Source of the DNA: Bacteroidota bacterium
Lineage (GTDB): Bacteria > Bacteroidota > Bacteroidia > Cytophagales > Cyclobacteriaceae
Assembly: GCA_024643595.1 (NCBI GenBank)
Contig: JAHEMS010000311.1
Location: forward strand, 1 to 5,013
DNA length: 5,013 nucleotides
Reading direction: 5' to 3'
Position 1 is the first letter of the stretch, and each line of letters opens with the position of its first letter. Positions 1 through 5,013 of this stretch are shown here, in pieces. The notes below the pieces were generated by a model, which had not been told where the DNA came from, did not search any database, and saw only the letters and a list, made by a program, of their open reading frames with translations. The position numbers and the translations under genes were made by a program.

Positions 1-449
1 GTGTTATCCTTAAGGACCTCTATTACTCAGTAGAGGACAATACCTGGATTCGTGTAAATGACGATGGATCTGTTACCGTTGGCATGACGGATATCGCTCA
101 GAATCTCGCTGGACCAATATTGCATGCCAAAGCAAAAGGTGCAGGTACCGATAGAAAAAAAGGAAAGCCAATTGCCACCGTTGAAAGTGGTAAGTGGGTT
201 GGGCCGGTTAAATCCCCTATCTCTGGAGTAATCACCGAAGTGAATGAAAAACTGGTGGGTGATGCCCAACTAATCAACCGAAGTCCTTATCGGGATGGCT
301 GGGTAGTAAAGATGAAACCTGAATCGCTTGAATCTGATTTGAGTGCTTTGGTAACTGGAGATAATGCAGTGGCTGCTTATAAAACGAAAATAGAAAAGGA
401 CAACATTAAAGCCTGTACCCATATTGAAGGTTCTGATACCTACGAGTAA
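1..449 (+). CDS. lbpA: LbpA-like lipoate-binding protein (GcvH family), 5' end missing
   Basis: A GcvH-fold lipoyl carrier whose reading frame is already open at base 3, giving 148 visible residues. The true start lies upstream of the window. The ATG at 84 is internal: the upstream codons encode the conserved family N-terminal region (LYYSVEDNTWIRV, then GSVTVGMTD). The lipoyl-lysine motif reads ESGKWVGP, with Lys64 of the visible part encoded at 192-194. Glycine-cleavage H proteins usually have ES(V/T)KAAS here, while ESGKWVGP is the form I associate with LbpA of sulfur oxidisers. After the usual GcvH end (GWVVKMKP) there is a tail of about 40 residues holding one cysteine (visible residue 138). 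In sHdr pathways LbpA is the lipoylated cytoplasmic partner of the Hdr-like complex and is essential for sulfur oxidation. It sits 62 bases upstream of hdrC1, which supports this role. A housekeeping GcvH is the alternative, and both motif and context argue against it. Confidence 0.9.
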   Translation, partial: VILKDLYYSVEDNTWIRVNDDGSVTVGMTDIAQNLAGPILHAKAKGAGTDRKKGKPIATVESGKWVGPVKSPISGVITEVNEKLVGDAQLINRSPYRDGWVVKMKPESLESDLSALVTGDNAVAAYKTKIEKDNIKACTHIEGSDTYE

Positions 450-511
450 TACGAAGTGAACATGTGCAGGAAAGATGTTTAGTTTGAATTTATGATACTT
501 AATCAACGACA
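450..511 (+). other. Intergenic gap lbpA-hdrC1, no clear signal
   Basis: This is the longest non-coding gap in the window at 62 bases. It is A/T-rich near hdrC1 and holds no convincing hairpin terminator or Shine-Dalgarno sequence. TAGTTTG at 480-486 is close to the Bacteroidota -7 element (TAnnTTTG) but has one base too few in the spacer. A promoter for hdrC1 here is possible but not demonstrated. Co-transcription with lbpA is equally compatible with the sequence. Confidence 0.4.
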
Positions 512-1234
512 ATGGCACTAAATCCAATGGCCCTCGATCTGAGCGGCAAAAAATATGCGAATGTTGCCTATGAAGAAAAGGAACGTTTGTTTGATGAAGT
601 GAAGGCTGATGACCGCTGGCATCATGTATTATACGGTTGCTATGAGTGTGGCATTTGTGTAGCGGCCTGTCCGTCAGCTCGCTTTTATGATTTTAGTCCA
701 AGAGTAATTGCACAGGCTGCTGCTCGTGAAGATGTCGATCTCATGTATACATTGATGAATGACAGCGTATGGGATTGTTCACAATGCTTCTCATGCGATC
801 GCTGTCCAAGGCAGAATAGTCCAGGACAGATTATCACAATCATGCGTGAAGTTGCTGTGAAGAACGGATTGAAAACTGCTAAGGAAGCCCTGGAAGGATA
901 CGGTCGTATCATTTATAAAATCATGTCAACTGGATCGCAGGTGTCGCCAGACATGTTGCAGCCCAATGCATTCCCTGATTGGGGTGGTCATGTGAAGGAA
1001 ATTTCTGATAACCTGGACGTATGGAGAAAAGCCTTACCACCAGAAACATTGCATACGACCGAAACGGGTTGGAAAATAACCGATAAAACTATTGTGGAGT
1101 TGTACCTGATCTGGCACATGACTGGAGTAATGAAATTGATTGAAGGTGTTGATGAAGGTCTGTTTATGATCCTGGTGGATGTTATGGAAGAACGACTGGA
1201 AGAAGCTGGCTATGATGATATTTCTTTTGACTAA
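512..1234 (+). CDS. hdrC1: sHdr complex iron-sulfur subunit HdrC1
   Basis: A 240-residue soluble HdrC-like ferredoxin-type subunit, expected to pass electrons between HdrA and HdrB1 in the cytoplasmic sHdr complex. The first cluster motif is canonical CX2CX2CX3CP (Cys43, 46, 49, 53). The second, Cys89, 92, 95, 98 followed by Pro-Arg, is CX2CX2CX2CP, one residue shorter than the usual spacing. The bases read cleanly through it, so this is not a frame error within the given sequence. The C-terminal 130 residues have no cysteine and no membrane span. The ATG at 512 is the first usable start after the upstream stop. Met6 at 527 is a possible alternative, and neither has a Shine-Dalgarno site. The hdrB1 gene follows after 18 bases, so the two are probably co-transcribed. 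The subunit assignment rests on family resemblance plus position ahead of hdrB1 and hdrA. Confidence 0.9.
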   Translation: MALNPMALDLSGKKYANVAYEEKERLFDEVKADDRWHHVLYGCYECGICVAACPSARFYDFSPRVIAQAAAREDVDLMYTLMNDSVWDCSQCFSCDRCPRQNSPGQIITIMREVAVKNGLKTAKEALEGYGRIIYKIMSTGSQVSPDMLQPNAFPDWGGHVKEISDNLDVWRKALPPETLHTTETGWKITDKTIVELYLIWHMTGVMKLIEGVDEGLFMILVDVMEERLEEAGYDDISFD

Positions 1235-1252
1235 TTAAAACCCTCTATACAA

Positions 1253-2443
1253 ATGATTCATTTACCTATTGTGAAGGCAGTTGATCGGAAGTTTGAAGCA
1301 AACCCCGATGAAGCTCCCACCGAAGACATCCGCGATGCGGTTTTGCAACTGGAGAAAGAAGGGGAATGGATAGTTCCCCGGGTGCCTGAGCCTTACATGG
1401 AGGAGAAAACCAAATTTGGAAGGATAAAGAAAATACCTGTAGAAAAAACGTGGCATCACAAAAGTTGTGGGCAATGTGGACATATTCCTGGTTACTCCAC
1501 TTCAATCTTCTGGCTAAATCGTGCGTTCGGGTTGGATTATCATGATCCTATGGATCAGACATCATGCACGGCATGGAATTACTATGCCTCAGCAACGTCA
1601 AATCCAGAAGCACAGGCAGCGGTGGCGTTACGCAATTTCGCCTCTGCATACAAGTCTGGTTATTTCCCGGTTATACACTGTGGTACCAGCTTCGGACATT
1701 ATAAGGAAGTGCGTCATGCATTGGTGCATCAACCCGAACTTCGCAGAAAGGTGAAGAAGATCATGGAGAAGTTAGGTATGCCTATGGTCATGCCGGAAGA
1801 AATTATTCACTATAGCGAATGGGTACTTGCGATGCGCAAGCGAATAGCCGAACGTCAAGTGATAGACATGAGCATGATCACCGCCACGGTTCATCCAGCC
1901 TGCCATTATCATAAACTCATTGAAGAAGATGCTATTTACGATAGTGAAATTTACGGGGCACAACGAAGCGCCATCATCACTTCCACTTTAAAGGCCCTGG
2001 GGATTACTGTAGGTGATTATTCAACTTGGTTTGATTGCTGTGGATTTGGATTTCGTCACATCCTGGTTTCACGTGATTTTTCGCGCTCTTTTTCAGTGCA
2101 GCGGAAAATTGAAGTAATGATTGAAGAAGTCAATCCTGATATTACGATTACCCACGATACCGGATGTGTTACCACACTTGACCAAAGTCAATTTGCTGGT
2201 AAAGCTCATGGAAAAAAAGTTGGCTTGCCCGTTCTCTCCGACTCACAAATTGCTGCCTTAGCAATGGGTGCCCATCCTTATAAAGTACTCCAGTTGCATT
2301 GGCATAATACAGACAATACGCGCTTCCTTGAAAAGATTGGAATTGATCACGAAAAAATGTGGGCAGAATTTCAAGTCGAAGCGGATAAAATTAAACGGGG
2401 TGAGATGCCTTACCTCACTTGGGAAGACGCAGAAAAAAAATAA
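1253..2443 (+). CDS. hdrB1: sHdr complex CCG-domain subunit HdrB1
   Basis: A 396-residue HdrB-like protein, longer than methanogen HdrB (about 290 residues) mainly through some 70 residues ahead of the first cysteine. Two cysteine-rich CCG domains are recognisable, and both are reduced. The N-terminal one has Cys72 and Cys75 (CGQCG), Cys105 (TSCTA, where HdrB has Cys-Cys) and Cys143 (HCGTSFG, where HdrB has CxxC, so Ser146 replaces the second Cys). The C-terminal one has Cys217 (HPACH), Cys262-Cys263 (DCCGFGF) and Cys305 (DTGCVTTLD, with Asp302 where HdrB has the first Cys of CxxC). In methanogens each domain binds a non-cubane [4Fe-4S] cluster with five Cys. Here each could offer four, so the cluster type may differ. 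The protein is expected to contribute the site where sulfur substrate or the LbpA lipoyl arm is handled; that is inferred from the family. It ends in a run of eight A just before TAA. The hdrA gene follows after 25 bases. Confidence 0.9.
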   Translation: MIHLPIVKAVDRKFEANPDEAPTEDIRDAVLQLEKEGEWIVPRVPEPYMEEKTKFGRIKKIPVEKTWHHKSCGQCGHIPGYSTSIFWLNRAFGLDYHDPMDQTSCTAWNYYASATSNPEAQAAVALRNFASAYKSGYFPVIHCGTSFGHYKEVRHALVHQPELRRKVKKIMEKLGMPMVMPEEIIHYSEWVLAMRKRIAERQVIDMSMITATVHPACHYHKLIEEDAIYDSEIYGAQRSAIITSTLKALGITVGDYSTWFDCCGFGFRHILVSRDFSRSFSVQRKIEVMIEEVNPDITITHDTGCVTTLDQSQFAGKAHGKKVGLPVLSDSQIAALAMGAHPYKVLQLHWHNTDNTRFLEKIGIDHEKMWAEFQVEADKIKRGEMPYLTWEDAEKK

Positions 2444-2468
2444 TTCATAAAAATTTAAGATAAACATC

Positions 2469-3527
2469 ATGGCTAGCGAAAATATACTTGTAATTGGTGG
2501 CGGACCAACCGGAATGGAAGCCGCTCGCGGAATTGCCTCTATAGGATACAAAGTGACCATTGTCGAAAAACGAGATCGATTGGGTGGCACACCGGATGCT
2601 TCTCAATATGCCGCCCTTACACCTGACATGCGCAGCGCAGAGGAAGCCATTGGTGAAATGGTGGACGCCATCACTAATAGTCCTAATGTAACGCTGATGT
2701 TCAATACTGAAGTAATTGGTTCCTCAGGAAGCGTTGGTAATTTCAAGGTGAAAGCCAATCAGGGAGGCAAGGAAGTTACTATTGACGCTGGGTCGGTAAT
2801 TATTTGCACGGGATTTACACATTTCGATCCGGGACGTGAAACACAAAAATATGGATACTATGAACATGATGATGTGATTACGCTGGTCGATGCAGAAAAA
2901 ATGTTCAAGTCTGGCAATTTCGTTCGGCCCTCCAATGGAGAAAAGCCTAAGAGTGTTTGTTTTATTCAGTGCGTAGGTTCACGCGATCGCCAGATCGGAA
3001 ATGAGTATTGCTCAAAAGTATGTTGCGGAATATCCAGTAAGCAAGCCATTGAAGTACGCCAGCATGTTCCGGATTGTAAAGTATTTATTTTCTATATCGA
3101 TATGAGAATGTATGGCTATTGGGAAAATGAAATCTATTGGCCAGCTCAGGAAAAATATAAAGTAAACTATGTAAAGGGAATAGCCACAGAAATCGTGAAG
3201 AAAGGAGACCGTTTGCTTGTGAAGGGTGAGGATACCACCATGCGAAGGCCATTAGAAATACCAATGGATATTGTTATCCTTGCCGTTGGTATGGAGCCAA
3301 GTGAAGGCACCAAAAAAGTAGCTGACATTTTTGGTGTAAAGAAAAATAAATTTGGGTTTATCGAAACAATCGGTGGAGCGCTCAATACTGTTTCAACGGA
3401 TGTGCCCGGTGTGTTTGCCGCTGGTGCAGCCACTGGACCGGCTGATTTAGAAGATTGTGTTTCCAGCGCAGGAGCTGCTGCCATGAAAGCGATTGCATCC
3501 TTACGTACCGTGGCGATACCTGCATAA
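2469..3527 (+). CDS. hdrA: sHdr complex flavoprotein subunit HdrA
   Basis: A 352-residue short HdrA, the FAD and iron-sulfur core of the sHdr complex. The start at 2469 places the FAD-binding Rossmann motif GGGPTG at residues 10-15, with the ribose-binding acidic residue Glu33 and then GG at 39-40. Next come TPDASQYAALTP (41-52), which I associate with the sHdr form, and the flavin-fold motif IICTGF (111-116). The HdrA cluster ligands are Cys164, Cys168 (IQCVGSRD), Cys181 and the pair Cys185-Cys186 (YCSKVCCG). The second FAD-contact motif GVFAAGAATGPADLEDC lies at 314-330. It lacks the N-terminal inserted domain and the C-terminal ferredoxin domains of methanogen HdrA, as expected for sHdrA. 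The family role is electron transfer between the HdrB/HdrC modules and an acceptor; direct NAD+ reduction has been proposed for sHdr. This is the most clearly identified gene here. The next gene starts 9 bases after its stop. Confidence 0.94.
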   Translation: MASENILVIGGGPTGMEAARGIASIGYKVTIVEKRDRLGGTPDASQYAALTPDMRSAEEAIGEMVDAITNSPNVTLMFNTEVIGSSGSVGNFKVKANQGGKEVTIDAGSVIICTGFTHFDPGRETQKYGYYEHDDVITLVDAEKMFKSGNFVRPSNGEKPKSVCFIQCVGSRDRQIGNEYCSKVCCGISSKQAIEVRQHVPDCKVFIFYIDMRMYGYWENEIYWPAQEKYKVNYVKGIATEIVKKGDRLLVKGEDTTMRRPLEIPMDIVILAVGMEPSEGTKKVADIFGVKKNKFGFIETIGGALNTVSTDVPGVFAAGAATGPADLEDCVSSAGAAAMKAIASLRTVAIPA

Positions 3528-3536
3528 TTAATTGAG

Positions 3537-4274
3537 ATGAGTCAGTTGATTGACATATCCGTTGCAAAAGAATTCATGAATGAAACGCTTAGCCGTGTAA
3601 GTCGTGAAGAACTGATTGCGATTGCTGCTGACCTGGAATTAAAGAGTGCTTTCTTTCAGCACCATCTTCAAATTGACAGAATCGATCGATTAGCTGATCA
3701 GGAATTGAATGAAATCTTACGTAGTGTTTTTGCCACCCGCAGACATTTCAAAAAAATTACTGATGCCCAATCTTATGTCCAGCTAAAAGGCGAAATAAAA
3801 AACTTACTCTACGGAGAAGATAAAATTGAGGATAGGTTTCATGCTTTTGTAACCAACTTGGCCGGAGGCGATATAGGAATGAAAACAGACCTTGCCGGTG
3901 AACTGCTTCATTTCAACAATCCTGGATTGTATTGGATGTGGACGCGTTGGATGTGGGATCCTGGTAAGAAGACAGGTGCTCTGCCTTTGGTTACAACGGA
4001 AGGATTTGACTTGCATGGAGAACATGCAGGCGAAGTATACTTGAAAGTAGGAAAAGGTGTTGCCTTCGTGCATTCCGTTGGTGAGGCGGCTGAATTTCAA
4101 TTTATCAGCAGATCGTTATTTGGTACCGATGTTTTCTTGTCATGTGTTTATGTGGTTTATGCATATACAGTGCTTCGTATGCGCATGACCCAAGAATTTA
4201 ATAAAGTAATGCCTGGTTTGCCAGAATTTACCAGGCGTTTATTAGGAGTACTTAAACTGCCGCAGGCAGTCTGA
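3537..4274 (+). CDS. Conserved sHdr-locus protein of unknown function (hyp)
   Basis: A 245-residue protein of unknown function, identified mainly by its position between hdrA and hdrC2, where sHdr loci carry a conserved gene often just called hyp. The N-terminal 100 residues look helical and charged. The centre has a striking aromatic block, LLHFNNPGLYWMWTRWMWDP (123-142), with four Trp, followed by GKKTGALPL and a region likely rich in beta strands (157-195). A hydrophobic stretch at 199-214 (FLSCVYVVYAYTVLRM) is short and contains the only cysteine, Cys203; it looks more like a buried helix than a membrane anchor. There is no signal peptide and no cluster or nucleotide motif that I recognise, so a structural or substrate-channelling role in the complex is a guess. 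The ATG at 3537, 9 bases after hdrA, is preferred over Met14 (3576) because it fits operon spacing. Existence of the gene is well supported; the sHdr hyp identity is less certain. Confidence 0.78.
   Translation: MSQLIDISVAKEFMNETLSRVSREELIAIAADLELKSAFFQHHLQIDRIDRLADQELNEILRSVFATRRHFKKITDAQSYVQLKGEIKNLLYGEDKIEDRFHAFVTNLAGGDIGMKTDLAGELLHFNNPGLYWMWTRWMWDPGKKTGALPLVTTEGFDLHGEHAGEVYLKVGKGVAFVHSVGEAAEFQFISRSLFGTDVFLSCVYVVYAYTVLRMRMTQEFNKVMPGLPEFTRRLLGVLKLPQAV
4256..4270 (+). repeat. Short perfect inverted repeat at end of hyp gene
   Basis: ACTGCC-GCA-GGCAGT forms a perfect 6-bp stem with a 3-base loop. It overlaps the last codons of the gene before hdrC2 and ends just ahead of the TGA. No T tract follows directly, so it is not a standard intrinsic terminator. 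It could be a minor processing or mRNA-stability hairpin between the hyp and hdrC2 parts of the operon, or simply chance. Confidence 0.3.
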
Positions 4275-4308
4275 AGATTATAATTTGAAAAACTTTTAAT
4301 TACCAATT

Positions 4309-5013
4309 ATGCCGGTAGATAAAAAACAAATCATTGAAAAAGAAAGTGTTGTTGTTGATGGAATAACCTTAACGGCCGAGTGGAACAGGATGTTTGAACA
4401 ACGTGTGTTATTCGATTATGACACTTCTACACTTGACAAGGTAACTGACATTGCCAATGCTGAATCGATGGGATGGTGCTATCAATGTGGTCAGTGTGTG
4501 CCCGTGTGTCCAGTAAACAATGTTGGTCACTATGGTCCTCTGAGAATTTTCAGGGATCTACAAGTAGGTAAAGATTTGTTAACGGCCGAAACATTATGGG
4601 AGTGTACCACGTGCATGCAATGCTTAAGGGTCTGCCCCAAATCTGTCGACATGATTAAGATTATGCCAGCTGTTCGTGAACAAGCTGTGCTGGAAGGCAA
4701 TGTTCCTGAAGAACTGCAAAAGGCTTTTACCAATACCTTTGAATACGGTAATCCGCTGGGTGAATCGCAGAAGAAACGTGCTGATTGGGTGCAGGGTGCT
4801 GGTGTACCGGTTCCTATAATGAAAGACATAAAGAGACCTGTCGATATCTTATGGTTTGTAGAAAGTTACCCGGCCTATCATATCCGTGGCAAGCATGCCA
4901 GTGTTGCACTCGCTAAAATCTTTAATAAGCTGGCTGTTGACTTTGGTATTCTGGGTGTTGAAGAAAAAGATACTTGCGACTCCCAACGACTGGCTGGTGA
5001 AGTTGGTCTATTT
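4309..5013 (+). CDS. hdrC2: sHdr iron-sulfur subunit HdrC2 with start of a CCG domain, 3' end missing
   Basis: The frame opens at ATG 4309 and stays open to the window end, giving 235 residues. Two canonical CX2CX2CX3CP ferredoxin motifs lie at Cys57/60/63/67 (CYQCGQCVPVCP) and Cys99/102/105/109 (CTTCMQCLRVCP), as in HdrC and the N-terminal part of HdrD/GlpC-type proteins. From residue 176 the chain enters a region resembling the start of a CCG domain of that type (VESYPAYHIR, DFGILGVEEKDTCDSQR). The expected first Cys is Ser186, and the Cys-Cys-Gly is replaced by Asp-Thr-Cys (221-223). The protein is expected to act as the second electron-transfer module of the sHdr complex. Because it is cut off, I cannot tell whether it ends soon after as HdrC2 with a CCG remnant, or continues into a longer HdrC2-HdrB2 or HdrD-like fusion. 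It starts 34 bases after the preceding gene, with no Shine-Dalgarno site. Confidence 0.86.
   Translation, partial: MPVDKKQIIEKESVVVDGITLTAEWNRMFEQRVLFDYDTSTLDKVTDIANAESMGWCYQCGQCVPVCPVNNVGHYGPLRIFRDLQVGKDLLTAETLWECTTCMQCLRVCPKSVDMIKIMPAVREQAVLEGNVPEELQKAFTNTFEYGNPLGESQKKRADWVQGAGVPVPIMKDIKRPVDILWFVESYPAYHIRGKHASVALAKIFNKLAVDFGILGVEEKDTCDSQRLAGEVGLF

Noticed and set aside
84..449. Glycine-cleavage H protein of central metabolism
   Set aside because: The lipoyl motif ESGKWVGP and the position just before hdrC1 fit the LbpA branch, and no gcvT or gcvP is seen.
478..486. Bacteroidota-type -7 promoter element upstream of hdrC1
   Set aside because: The spacer between TA and TTTG is one base instead of two and no -33 TTG is properly placed, so it is not listed as a promoter.
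795..802. GCGATCGC palindrome, also at 2983-2990 (resembles the cyanobacterial HIP1 repeat)
   Set aside because: There are only two copies, both inside coding sequence for Asp-Arg next to conserved motifs, and no other cyanobacterial sign.
1521..1754. Plus-strand open frame of 77 codons inside hdrB1
   Set aside because: It is out of frame within a gene of clear identity, and its translation shows no recognisable domain.
2432..2440. Run of eight A at the end of hdrB1 as a frameshift site
   Set aside because: It sits directly before the TAA of a full-length protein and hdrA has its own start 25 bases later, so there is no reason to propose programmed slippage.
2258..2590. Antisense open frame of 110 codons across the hdrB1-hdrA junction, and the other minus-strand open frames
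   Set aside because: They lie opposite well-conserved genes, their translations show no recognisable domain, and they have no start context; they are shadows of the real genes.
512..3527. Methanogen-type HdrABC heterodisulfide reductase (CoM-S-S-CoB)
   Set aside because: HdrA is the short form without extra ferredoxin domains, the gene order is C1-B1-A-hyp-C2, the HdrB cysteine sets are incomplete, and LbpA is adjacent.

Overview
The window carries most of a sulfur-oxidation locus of the sHdr type (heterodisulfide-reductase-like complex of sulfur oxidisers), all on the + strand and tightly packed. In order it holds the 3' part of a lipoate-binding GcvH-like protein (lbpA), hdrC1 (512-1234), hdrB1 (1253-2443), hdrA (2469-3527), a conserved protein of unknown role (3537-4274), and the 5' part of hdrC2 (from 4309, open at the window end). 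The order C1-B1-A-hyp-C2 with an adjacent lipoate-binding protein is, as I recall it, the arrangement of the sHdr pathway of sulfur-oxidising bacteria and archaea. It is not the hdrABC arrangement of methanogens. There are no rRNA, tRNA, CRISPR or mobile elements, and the longest gap between genes is 62 bases.

How the genes work together (known for the family, not shown here): sHdr is thought to oxidise protein-bound sulfane sulfur to sulfite in the cytoplasm. LbpA, through its lipoyl arm, carries substrate or intermediates. HdrA supplies FAD and an iron-sulfur cluster, HdrC1 and HdrC2 supply 4Fe-4S electron-transfer clusters, and the HdrB-type CCG domains form the sulfur-handling or electron-relay sites. 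In this window the cysteine sets of the HdrB1 domains and of the start of the CCG region in HdrC2 are clearly reduced compared with methanogen HdrB.

Host: all five visible start codons lack a Shine-Dalgarno GGAGG-like sequence and are preceded by A/T-rich leaders. Together with moderate AT-richness and TAA/TGA stops, this suggests Bacteroidota or a close relative. That is an inference from translation signals only. The system itself is a known type. The points of interest are the possible host, the altered cluster motifs and the uncharacterised protein between hdrA and hdrC2.
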